Positions 45,249 through 52,902 of a DNA stretch of 64,000 bases are shown here, piece after piece. The DNA is from Burkholderia sp. WP9. Lineage in GTDB: Bacteria > Pseudomonadota > Gammaproteobacteria > Burkholderiales > Burkholderiaceae. The stretch spans positions 1,116,001 through 1,180,000 of the forward strand of contig NZ_FNTG01000001.1 in the NCBI RefSeq assembly GCF_900104795.1, read 5' to 3'. Made by a program: the position numbers and the translations under genes. Numbering within the stretch: position 1 is the stretch's first letter; each line of letters begins with the position of its first letter. Below the pieces are notes generated by a model that saw only the letters and a list, made by a program, of their open reading frames with translations, ran no database searches and had not been told where the DNA came from.

Positions 45249-47222
45249 ATGAAACAGCTCGATGTCCCTTCTACCGGTGAAAACGGCGAACCTGCCAAGG
45301 CTGCGGCGCCGGTTCGCATGAACCCGGCTGCCGATGTCGATTACTGGTCTCTGGTGCAGGCGATCGAAGACTATGCAATCTTCCTGCTCGATGCGACCGG
45401 GCGGATCGTCAGTTGTAATGGCGGGGCACTGAAACTGGCGGGTTACACAGACACGGATATTATCGGCGAGCACTTTTCGCGCTTCTACACTGAGGAGGCC
45501 GTGGCGCGCGGCTGGCCCGCCTACGAATTGCAACAGGCGTCGCTCACCGGCCGTTTCGAGGACGAAGGCTGGCGTGTCCGCAAGGACGGCACGACCTTCT
45601 GGTCGAACGTCGTGATCACGGCGATCCGCAACGACGCCGGCATTCTTACCGGCTTCGCCAAGATCACGCGCGACCTGACCGCGCAACGCGAGTACACGGA
45701 AGCGCTTCGGCAAAGCGAAGAGCGTTTCCGTTTGCTGGTCGACTGTGTCAAGGACTACGCGATATTCATGCTCGATCCGCAAGGCTATGTGGTGAGCTGG
45801 AATGCCGGCGCCGCGCGCATCAAAGGCTATACGCGCGATGAAATCGTCGGTCAGCATTTCTCGGTGTTCTACGTGCCGGAGGAAGCGGCGGCGGGCAAGC
45901 CCGCGCGTGAACTGGCGCTTGCCCGGCAGCTCGGCCACGTCGAGGACGAAGGCTGGCGGGTGCGCAAGGACGGCACGACGTTCTGGGCCAACGTCAACAT
46001 CACAGCGATACATGACGAATCGAACCGGCTGTGTGGTTTCGCCAAGGTCACGCGCGATCTGACCGAGCGGCGTCAGCGCGAAGAACTGGAGCGTTCGGGC
46101 GAACGCATGCGTCAGTTCCTCGCGACCCTCGCGCATGAATTGCGCAACCCGCTCGCGCCGGTGCGCAATGCGATCGGGGTGATGCAACTCGAAACCGGTG
46201 TCAGCCCCACGCTCGCGCGTTCGCGCGATCTGATCGACCGCCAGGTTACGCACCTCACTCGGCTTGTCGATGATCTGCTCGATGTCGGCCGCATCATGTC
46301 TAACAAGGTCGAGTTGCGCCTCGGCCGCATCGATCTGGCCGAGGTTGTGGCGCGCGGCGTCGAGGCAGCCCGGCCGTTTACGGACGCGCACGAGCAGCGC
46401 GTCGTGCTGCTTATGCCGGTCGAGCCGATCTTCGTTCGAGGCGATATGACGCGTCTCGTCCAGGTGCTGCAGAACCTCTTGCACAACGCGTCGAAATTTT
46501 CGCCGGTGGGCAGTGTGATTGAAATTTCGTCCCGCATCGATTTTCACATGGCCGTGCTCGAAGTGCGCGATAGCGGTTGCGGTATTCCTCTGCGCTCGCT
46601 CGACAAGATCTTCGAACTGTTCGCCCAGGAAAAAGATGCGCAGAGCTCGGGCGAAGGCGGGTTGGGCATCGGCCTCACGCTGTGCAAGTCGCTCGTCGAG
46701 ATGCACGGCGGCAGCATTGTCGCGAGCAGCGAGGGGCCTGGCAGCGGCAGTACGTTCACGCTGAGTCTGCCGCTGGCCGCCGCGCCGTCCGATGCAGCCA
46801 GTGACGAGGCGAATGCGGCAAGCGGCCAGGTCGCGCCGCTGCGCATTCTGCTGGTCGACGACAATCGCGATTCCGCCGACAGTCTCGCGATGCTGCTCGA
46901 ACTCAAAGGCCACGAGGTGCGTATTGCCTACGAGGGCGAGCAGGCGCTGCAGGTCGCGCCGCGCTTCGCGCCGCACCTCGCCGTGATCGACATCGCGATG
47001 CCGAAGATGGACGGCTACGCCACCATCGCGGTGCTGCGCAAGATGCCCGCGCTCGCCGATACGATGTACGCCGCGATGACCGGTTTCGGCCAGGCATCGG
47101 ATCGCGAGCGCACCCGCGGGGCCGGTTTCCACGCGCATCTCGTGAAGCCCGTGGAACTCGCATTGTTCGATACGTTGCTCGCGGAGGTCGAGGCGCGGCG
47201 TAGCGGGCGCGCTACTGGCTAG
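45249..47222 (+). CDS. Hybrid sensor histidine kinase, PAS-PAS-HisKA-HATPase-REC
   Basis: A 657-residue cytosolic kinase without membrane helices. Two PAS domains (about 33-145 and 160-272) share nearly identical ends (EDEGWRVRKDGTTFW). The HisKA box has the phospho-accepting His at about 296 (LATLAHELRNPL). The ATPase follows, with VLQNLLHNASKFSP and GLGIGLTLCKSLVEMHGG. A C-terminal receiver starts ILLVDDNRDSAD with its Asp in VIDIAMPKMDGY. It senses an internal signal (redox, light or a small ligand) and may pass phosphate onward by phosphorelay. No output regulator is encoded alongside, so it is an orphan hybrid kinase. Confidence 0.95.
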   Translation: MKQLDVPSTGENGEPAKAAAPVRMNPAADVDYWSLVQAIEDYAIFLLDATGRIVSCNGGALKLAGYTDTDIIGEHFSRFYTEEAVARGWPAYELQQASLTGRFEDEGWRVRKDGTTFWSNVVITAIRNDAGILTGFAKITRDLTAQREYTEALRQSEERFRLLVDCVKDYAIFMLDPQGYVVSWNAGAARIKGYTRDEIVGQHFSVFYVPEEAAAGKPARELALARQLGHVEDEGWRVRKDGTTFWANVNITAIHDESNRLCGFAKVTRDLTERRQREELERSGERMRQFLATLAHELRNPLAPVRNAIGVMQLETGVSPTLARSRDLIDRQVTHLTRLVDDLLDVGRIMSNKVELRLGRIDLAEVVARGVEAARPFTDAHEQRVVLLMPVEPIFVRGDMTRLVQVLQNLLHNASKFSPVGSVIEISSRIDFHMAVLEVRDSGCGIPLRSLDKIFELFAQEKDAQSSGEGGLGIGLTLCKSLVEMHGGSIVASSEGPGSGSTFTLSLPLAAAPSDAASDEANAASGQVAPLRILLVDDNRDSADSLAMLLELKGHEVRIAYEGEQALQVAPRFAPHLAVIDIAMPKMDGYATIAVLRKMPALADTMYAAMTGFGQASDRERTRGAGFHAHLVKPVELALFDTLLAEVEARRSGRATG

Positions 47223-47416
47223 CGCTCGAATCAGCCCGCGCTTCCTTCATTCCAGAGCGCAACAACAGTCTGCGCGTGCTTCCGCTTTCCTGAAGAAACC
47301 TTGGCGTACTCCGCCTTTCGCCGGCTGAGGCACGCCGCTTGCTGTCCGCCTCGTATGGCCGGCGGTCCCTTTTGAGGATCTGCCGGCAATCGATCGAACA
47401 GCTTCAGGGAGGCACG

Positions 47417-48604
47417 ATGCTCGATACGCGTGAACGTGGGGCCGGCGTCACTACCCGGCCGCCGCACGGCTCCGGCCTGATCACCCCCGAGGCTTCGCAA
47501 AACGCGGGGCGTCGCGCGCGCACGGAAGCGAAACTTGCCGGATCGCTCGAAGATTATCTGCATGGCACGCGTTTCGATCCGAACGACTCCGTCGCCTTGG
47601 GCGGCGTGTTGAGCGCGCTGGTCGAACGCGGCTATGACCGTGCGCCGGTCGTGCCCTTGCCGGGCCACGGCGAGACGCTCGCGCGCTGGCGCGCGCTCGC
47701 CGCGGTGGCGGCGTGCGATCTCGGCCTCGTCAAACTGTTCGAAGGGCACACAGACGCGCTCGCCATTCTCGCGGAATTGCACGGCCCGGAGGCGCCGGCG
47801 GGAAGCCGCTGGGGTGTGTGGGCCGCCGAGCCGCCCGACGCGCGCGTCCAGGCCGTCAAAGTAGGATTCCGAAGCGATGGCGAGGGCCTTCATCTTACCG
47901 GTACGAAAGCGTGGTGCTCCGGCGCCGCCGTCGTCACGCATGCGCTCGTGACTGCGTGGCTGGATGGCGAACCGGTGCTCGCGGCCGTAGCGATGGATCA
48001 GCCGTCGATCACGATCGATACGTCGAAATGGCAAGCCGTCGGCATGCAGGCCACGGCGAGCGCCGACGTGACGTTCAACCAGGCTTGTGCAACGCTGGTG
48101 GGTGGCGCGCACGACTATGTGCGCCGGCCGGGCTTCTGGCACGGCGGCGCCGGTATCGCGGCGTGCTGGTACGGCGCCGCCGCGCAAATCGGCTGGATGC
48201 TGCGGGAAGCGTCCACGCAGCGGGCGGATTCGCATCGGCTTGCGCATCTCGGTGCGGTGGAGGTTGCCTTGGCGGGCGCCGCTGCGGTATTGCGCGAGAC
48301 CGCGACGCACATCGACACCAATCCGCTGGCCGATTCGCAGCGCGAGGCGATGCGTGCCCGCCTCGTGGTGGAAGAAGCCGCGAGCGCCGTGATGAATCAT
48401 GCAACGCGTACGCTCGGGGCTGGCCCGTTGTGCCGCAATGCGCGCTTCGCGCGTGCGCTGGCGGACCTGCCGGTATTTCTGCGGCAAAGCCACGCGGAGC
48501 GCGATCTTGCCGCGCTTGGTGAACTGAGCGCCGCCGCGGGAGCGGACGAGGCAGGCAAGGGCGGTGATGATCGCGATGCCGGAGGTGCCCCGTGGATGCT
48601 CTGA
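47417..48604 (+). CDS. Acyl-CoA dehydrogenase-like protein
   Basis: A 395-residue protein resembling FAD-dependent acyl-CoA dehydrogenases in its middle and C-terminus: GLHLTGTKAWCSGAAVVTHA (the beta-domain FAD contact), then helical segments such as EEAASAVMNHATRTLGAGPLC. The catalytic base and true substrate are not evident. Genes like this sit with a PIG-L deacetylase, a NodS-type methyltransferase and a glycosyltransferase in rhizobia and Burkholderia; here the last two follow but the deacetylase is absent. GGGAGG precedes ATG 47417. The last ~20 residues are Gly/Asp-rich. Confidence 0.75.
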   Translation: MLDTRERGAGVTTRPPHGSGLITPEASQNAGRRARTEAKLAGSLEDYLHGTRFDPNDSVALGGVLSALVERGYDRAPVVPLPGHGETLARWRALAAVAACDLGLVKLFEGHTDALAILAELHGPEAPAGSRWGVWAAEPPDARVQAVKVGFRSDGEGLHLTGTKAWCSGAAVVTHALVTAWLDGEPVLAAVAMDQPSITIDTSKWQAVGMQATASADVTFNQACATLVGGAHDYVRRPGFWHGGAGIAACWYGAAAQIGWMLREASTQRADSHRLAHLGAVEVALAGAAAVLRETATHIDTNPLADSQREAMRARLVVEEAASAVMNHATRTLGAGPLCRNARFARALADLPVFLRQSHAERDLAALGELSAAAGADEAGKGGDDRDAGGAPWML

Positions 48605-48628
48605 CACCCGTCACGGAGGGCCGCTGAC

Positions 48629-49234
48629 ATGAGCTCGCCCGCCACCTACTTCGATGAACTCTATCAACAGAGCGACGATCCGTGGAAGCTGCGCGAAGGC
48701 TGGTACGAACGCCGCAAGCGCTCGCTCACGCTCGCGCTGCTGCCGCGTCCGCGCTACCGGAACGCGTTCGAACCCGGCTGTGCGAACGGCGAACTGACGG
48801 TTGAACTGGCGAGGCGCTGCGACATGCTGCTCGCCGCGGACCTGCACGCGCGCGCCGTGCAGTTGACGCGCGAGCGCGTCGCCGGCGCGCCGCAGGTTCG
48901 TGTCGAACAGCGCACGGTGCCGGGCGAGTGGCCAACCGAGGCCGGCCCGTTCGATCTGATCGTGATTAGCGAATTCGCTTACTACCTCGACGCCGCGGAA
49001 CTCGAAACGCTGGCTTCGCGAGTCTCCGCGTCGCTCACGACGGACGGCACGCTGCTCGCCTGTCACTGGCGCCGGCCTTTCGCCGAAGCGCTCGAATCCG
49101 CCGACGCCGCGCATGCGTTGTTCGATGCACGCTGCGGCCTGTCGCGTCTCGCGCATCACGATGAAGCCGATCTGTTGATCGACGTCTGGTCGCGCGACGC
49201 CCGTTCGGTCGCGCAGCGCGAGGGGCTCCTATGA
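48629..49234 (+). CDS. SAM-dependent methyltransferase, NodS-like
   Basis: A 201-residue class I methyltransferase. It starts with the NodS-like YFDELYQQSDDPWKLREGWYE. The SAM-binding motif I is FEPGCANGELTVELA (about 49-63) and motif IV is DLIVISEFAYYL. NodS-group enzymes N-methylate glucosamine-type acceptors, so a sugar or amino-sugar substrate is plausible. The ATG follows GGAGGG and starts 24 bases after the dehydrogenase stop; its stop overlaps the next start. Confidence 0.85.
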   Translation: MSSPATYFDELYQQSDDPWKLREGWYERRKRSLTLALLPRPRYRNAFEPGCANGELTVELARRCDMLLAADLHARAVQLTRERVAGAPQVRVEQRTVPGEWPTEAGPFDLIVISEFAYYLDAAELETLASRVSASLTTDGTLLACHWRRPFAEALESADAAHALFDARCGLSRLAHHDEADLLIDVWSRDARSVAQREGLL

Positions 49235-49884
49235 TCGGCGTGATTGTTCCGGCGCATAACGAAGAGGCGTTGCTGGCGCCTTGCCTCGCGGCCCTGATCG
49301 AGGCGTCGCGTCATGAGGATCTGGCGAGGGAAACGGTGCGCATCGTGGTGGTGCTCGACGACTGCGACGACTTTACCGGCGCGATTGCGCGTGCTTACGG
49401 TGTCGAGACGCTCACACTGAAAGCGCGCAATGTCGGCATTGCGCGTGCGAGCGGAGCGGACTTCCTGCTTGCGGATGGCGCGCGCTGGCTCGCGTTTACC
49501 GACGCCGACAGCCGAGTGTCGCCGGGTTGGCTCGTCGCCCAGCTTTCGCTCGACGCGGACGCGGTGTGCGGCTCGATTGCCGTCGACGACTGGACCCCGC
49601 ATCCGCACAGCGTGCGCGAATATTTCCGCAAGACTTACGTGGATGCGGACGGTCATCGACATATTCACGGTGCGAACCTCGGCGTATCGGCCGACGCGTA
49701 CCGGCGCGCGGGTGGCTTTCCGCCGCTCACGTGCAGCGAGGATGTCGCGCTGGTGGATCGGCTGATCGCGATAGGTGCGCGTATCGCGTGGAGCGCGGCG
49801 CCGCGCGTGATTACGAGTGCGCGTGCGGCAGCTCGCGCGCGTGGTGGTTTCGGCGATACGTTGGCGGGGTGGGCGGTTGGTTGA
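49231..49884 (+). CDS. Glycosyltransferase family 2 protein
   Basis: A 217-residue GT-A transferase with IGVIVPAHNEEALLAPCL at the start, LVVVLDDCDDF-like acid residues (IVVVLDDC), the DxD metal site in WLAFTDADSRVSPGW and the ED motif in SEDVALVDRL. It is translationally coupled to the methyltransferase (ATGA overlap). Together the three genes look like an N-acyl-oligosaccharide- or glycolipid-modifying set, which is inferred from gene content in other genera. No secretion or polymerisation genes are adjacent. Confidence 0.85.
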   Translation: MIGVIVPAHNEEALLAPCLAALIEASRHEDLARETVRIVVVLDDCDDFTGAIARAYGVETLTLKARNVGIARASGADFLLADGARWLAFTDADSRVSPGWLVAQLSLDADAVCGSIAVDDWTPHPHSVREYFRKTYVDADGHRHIHGANLGVSADAYRRAGGFPPLTCSEDVALVDRLIAIGARIAWSAAPRVITSARAAARARGGFGDTLAGWAVG

Positions 49885-50016
49885 AGCGGTCGGGTAAAGC
49901 GGTGCTCACAAGCAGTCGGCTAAAGCGGCCGCATAAGGCGTACGGAGCCGCCCAATGCTTCCGGCGCGCGCAATCAACACTCGACTTAGCCGGCAGTACG
50001 CCGCGAGGAGGGCGGC

Positions 50017-50511
50017 ATGATGGACGCAATCTTCCTGCTGTTCGGTCAGGGCAGGACACTCGATCCGCTACAGATGGCGGCTCGTTCGATCGTCGTATTT
50101 CTGGTCGCGCTTGTGCTGATCCGGATCTCAGGGCGGCGCTCGTTCGGACAACGCTCGCCGTTCGATTCCGTTGTGGTGATACTACTTGGTGCAACGCTGA
50201 GCCGGGCGATCGTCGGGGCATCGCCGTTTGTCGCAACGGTGGCGGCGTCGTTCGTGATCGTCGTGTGTCATCGTTTGCTGGCGTGGGCGTGTATTCGCTC
50301 GTCCTTGCTGGAGCGGCTGGTGGGCGGTGTCGAACGGGAAGTGTTCAGCAACGGCGAGTCCAACTCACGCGAAATGAACGCCGCGCTCATCACGCCGACC
50401 GATGTTCAGGAGAGCGTGCGCCAGAAAACCGGCTCACGTTCAATGAACGATGTGGCCGCGGCGATTCTCGAACGCAACGGTGAGGTGAGCGTGATCCGAA
50501 AGAAGGCCTGA
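50017..50511 (+). CDS. DUF421 / YetF-like membrane protein
   Basis: A 164-residue protein with about three hydrophobic helices in its first 95 residues, containing the family sequence RISGRRSFGQRSPFDSVVVILLG, of which only the RxxGKR-like core is diagnostic. A small C-terminal cytoplasmic beta domain (about 100-164) follows. YetF-type proteins are widespread, inner-membrane and of unresolved function (linked to spore germination or stress in Bacilli). ATG 50017 follows GGAGGGCGGC; an ATG at 50020 is also possible. Bases 49885-50016 show no gene. Confidence 0.85.
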   Translation: MMDAIFLLFGQGRTLDPLQMAARSIVVFLVALVLIRISGRRSFGQRSPFDSVVVILLGATLSRAIVGASPFVATVAASFVIVVCHRLLAWACIRSSLLERLVGGVEREVFSNGESNSREMNAALITPTDVQESVRQKTGSRSMNDVAAAILERNGEVSVIRKKA

Positions 50512-50583
50512 AGCGTGCCCGTGCCGTGCGCGTAACCGATAAATCCGCCCAGCCGTTCAGTCGTTTAGCCGATCGACAACCAA

Positions 50584-51981
50584 TCAGCCGCGACCGCCTC
50601 GCGAGATCTCCTCGCCCGCGCGATGCGGCATGCGCAGCGTGACCGGAATCGACGCGAACGAGCACAGGCCGACCACCAGAAATGCCGGCCAGAAATCCGA
50701 CCACGTGATACCGGGATGGCCGTGCAGCACGCGCGAGATTTGCAGCACGATACCGCCGATCGTCACGCCCAGCCCGAGCGACATCTGCTGCACCACGCTG
50801 CCGAGACTCGTGGCGCGTCCCACGTCACGGCTGGCGATTTCCGCATAAGTCAGCGAGTTCAGACTCGTGAACTGCAACGCGGGGAAGAATCCGCCGAGCA
50901 GCACCACGATCCAGATGATCCACGTCGGCGTGCCGGGGAAGAACAGTCCGCAGGCCGCGATCGAGATTCCCGACAACGCGGCATTGACCACCAGCACCGA
51001 ACGAAAACCGAAGCGATGCAGCACGCTCGAGGCGACCGTGCGCATGAACATGCCGCCGAATGCGGACGCGCAGGTGATCAGGCCGGATTCGAACGCGCTC
51101 ATGCCGTGGCCTTCCTGCAGCATGAGCGGCAATAGAAACGGCAACGCGCCGAGGCCGATACGAAACAGCGAACCGCCGAGCACGCTCGCCTGGAACGTCG
51201 GCACTTTGAAAAAGCGCAAGTCCAGCAGCGGAAGCGGCACGCGCTGCGCGTAGGCGACATAAGCCGCGAGCAACACGGCGCCGCATGCGCACATGCCGAG
51301 CGCGTCGCGATTCGAAATCAGTTCGCCGCCGACCAGCGACAGCCCAAGCAGAAGCAACACCGCGCCGGCAGCCGAAAGAAAAAAACCGATCCAGTCGAGC
51401 GGACCCGGGTCAGGCTCGCGCGTGTTGGCGATGTGCCGGTTGGTCAGATAGATACCGAGAATGCCGATCGGCACGTTGATGAAGAAAATCAGCCGCCAGT
51501 GCAGATATGTGGTGATGAAGCCGCCGAGCAGCGGTCCGGCGGCGGGGCCGAGCATCGCGGGGACGCTCAGATAGTTCATCGCGCGGATGAAGTCGGACTT
51601 GTGCACCACGCGGAAAATGATGATCCGCCCGACCGGCACCATCATTGCGCCGCCCACACCCTGCACGAAGCGCGCGAGCGTGAAGGTGGCGAGTGAGTTC
51701 GAAGCGGCGCACAGCAGCGAGCCCGTCACGAAAATGCCGATTGCCGTGCGAAAGATCGTGCGCGCGCCGAACCGGTCGGCGAGCCATCCGCACACGGGAA
51801 TGAACACGCCGAGTCCCAGCACATAGCTCGTCACCGCGATTTTCAGCGTGACCGGATCGCGCCCGAAGTCGCGCGCCATGGCCGGCAGCGCGGTGACGAT
51901 CACATTCGCGTCGACGCTTTCCATGAACATCGCGCACGCGACGATAAGGGGCGCAATCAGGGCTTTCTGGACGACGGTCAT
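50584..51981 (-). CDS. MFS multidrug exporter, DHA2 (EmrB/QacA) type
   Basis: A 465-residue membrane protein with about 13-14 helices. Landmarks are MESVDANVIVTALPAMA (D1), VCGWLADRFGARTIF (A) and VGGAMMVPVGRIIIF (C). It is related to the exporter at 33226 but clearly different. It probably expels drugs or toxic metabolites by proton antiport. The start at 51981 begins MTVVQKALIAPLIVACAMF; no regulator gene is next to it. Confidence 0.92.
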   Translation of the reverse strand: MTVVQKALIAPLIVACAMFMESVDANVIVTALPAMARDFGRDPVTLKIAVTSYVLGLGVFIPVCGWLADRFGARTIFRTAIGIFVTGSLLCAASNSLATFTLARFVQGVGGAMMVPVGRIIIFRVVHKSDFIRAMNYLSVPAMLGPAAGPLLGGFITTYLHWRLIFFINVPIGILGIYLTNRHIANTREPDPGPLDWIGFFLSAAGAVLLLLGLSLVGGELISNRDALGMCACGAVLLAAYVAYAQRVPLPLLDLRFFKVPTFQASVLGGSLFRIGLGALPFLLPLMLQEGHGMSAFESGLITCASAFGGMFMRTVASSVLHRFGFRSVLVVNAALSGISIAACGLFFPGTPTWIIWIVVLLGGFFPALQFTSLNSLTYAEIASRDVGRATSLGSVVQQMSLGLGVTIGGIVLQISRVLHGHPGITWSDFWPAFLVVGLCSFASIPVTLRMPHRAGEEISRGGRG

Positions 51982-52139
51982 GAAGGCGGGCTGCGTCGGG
52001 CGTTCACGGTCAAAGAGGCATTATTGCACCTGTACGGTGCGCATGGTTAAAAGACAACGCTCCGATGTCACCCTTTTTAAGATTGTCTCTATGGCGGCCG
52101 GCCTTCTGCGGCAAAGGTCCGACACTTTATTGATATTTG

Positions 52140-52167
52140 TTGCAGTGCGACAGAAGCTCGGTATAAT
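52140..52167 (+). promoter_or_regulatory. Strong sigma-70 promoter
   Basis: TTGCAG (52140-52145), a 16-base spacer, then the consensus -10 TATAAT (52162-52167). An imperfect repeat GGGTT...AACCC (about 52169-52192) lies at the expected start of transcription and could bind a regulator. It drives the 49-residue ORF at 52209. Confidence 0.7.
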
Positions 52168-52208
52168 CGGGTTATTGCCTAGGTATAAACCCTATACAGG
52201 AGTCTGTC

Positions 52209-52358
52209 ATGAACACCGCTTCCAACGCCGCCGCCCGCGCTACTGTCTCCACGAGCAACACGTTCCTCGGCAAGCTGCGCGCACTGGCGCTGCATGCACT
52301 GAACCTCCATCTGCAAAATTGCGCGGTGATCGCTGAAGCGCATCGTCGTCCGGAGTAA
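52209..52358 (+). CDS. Hypothetical protein, 49 residues
   Basis: ATG 52209 is preceded by CAGGAG at ideal spacing and by a near-consensus promoter. The product has a Ser/Thr/Ala-rich N-terminus, then an amphipathic helix (GKLRALALHALNLHLQN) and a charged tail ending RRPE. No signal peptide is clear. I do not recognise it. The strength of the signals argues for real, high expression, and the hairpins downstream suggest a short, stable transcript. Confidence 0.65.
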   Translation: MNTASNAAARATVSTSNTFLGKLRALALHALNLHLQNCAVIAEAHRRPE

Positions 52359-52394
52359 TCAAAAGCGGCGCGCTCTTCGCGCGCTGACTCGCAG

Positions 52395-52449
52395 AGCAGG
52401 GCGCAGCGTTGCGCCGCTGCTGTTTGCACGGCACGCTTTCGCGTGCCGT
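52395..52449 (+). other. Strong hairpins after the 49-residue ORF; rest of the gap empty
   Basis: AGCAG-GGCGCA (52395-52405), loop GCGT, and TGCGCC-G-CTGCT (52410-52421) form an 11-bp stem with one bulged G. ACGGCACGC-TTTC-GCGTGCCGT (52428-52449) forms a perfect 9-bp stem. A smaller GC stem precedes them near 52365-52385. There is no T run. This could be a transcript end or a structured RNA. The remainder to 52902 contains no gene I can support. Confidence 0.5.
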
Positions 52450-52902
52450 TGCGTGAGGTAGCCGCGAGGCCCGTTCGACAATGTCGAGCGTTGCTTCGCG
52501 CGCACGGGTCGCCGCGCGTCATCAACGCGCTGATCAAAAGTGTCATCGACACCAGTGCGACCCACTACTTGCGCTCCATCCCCATCCTGTCCGGCCGTCA
52601 CCACGCGCCGTCGATTCTTCATTCGCAGCGCGCAAATAGCGTTTAAACTTCAGCCCCTGCCGAAAGGCGGTGCGTGTCGTTGCCATCCGATCGGCAATAT
52701 CGACCGTTTATTCACGCGTTTCGCTCTGTCACGCCGCGTGCCGCATTCGATGCAGCGGGCCCAGGTTAAACCCCGCGTCAGGGCTCACACTGTCAACCTT
52801 TTCACCCCTGTGCCGTTATCCATTTGTAATCGCCAATAAGAGGCGACGCCGCGGCGGACGAATTGTCGTCGTGACAGCTCCAAGCAAGGCCCCGCATTGA
52901 CC

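Noticed and set aside
52443..52839. Two overlapping plus-strand frames of 67 and 99 residues before mprF
   Set aside because: Arg/Pro-rich shadow-like composition, no ribosome-binding site, overlap with the hairpin region.
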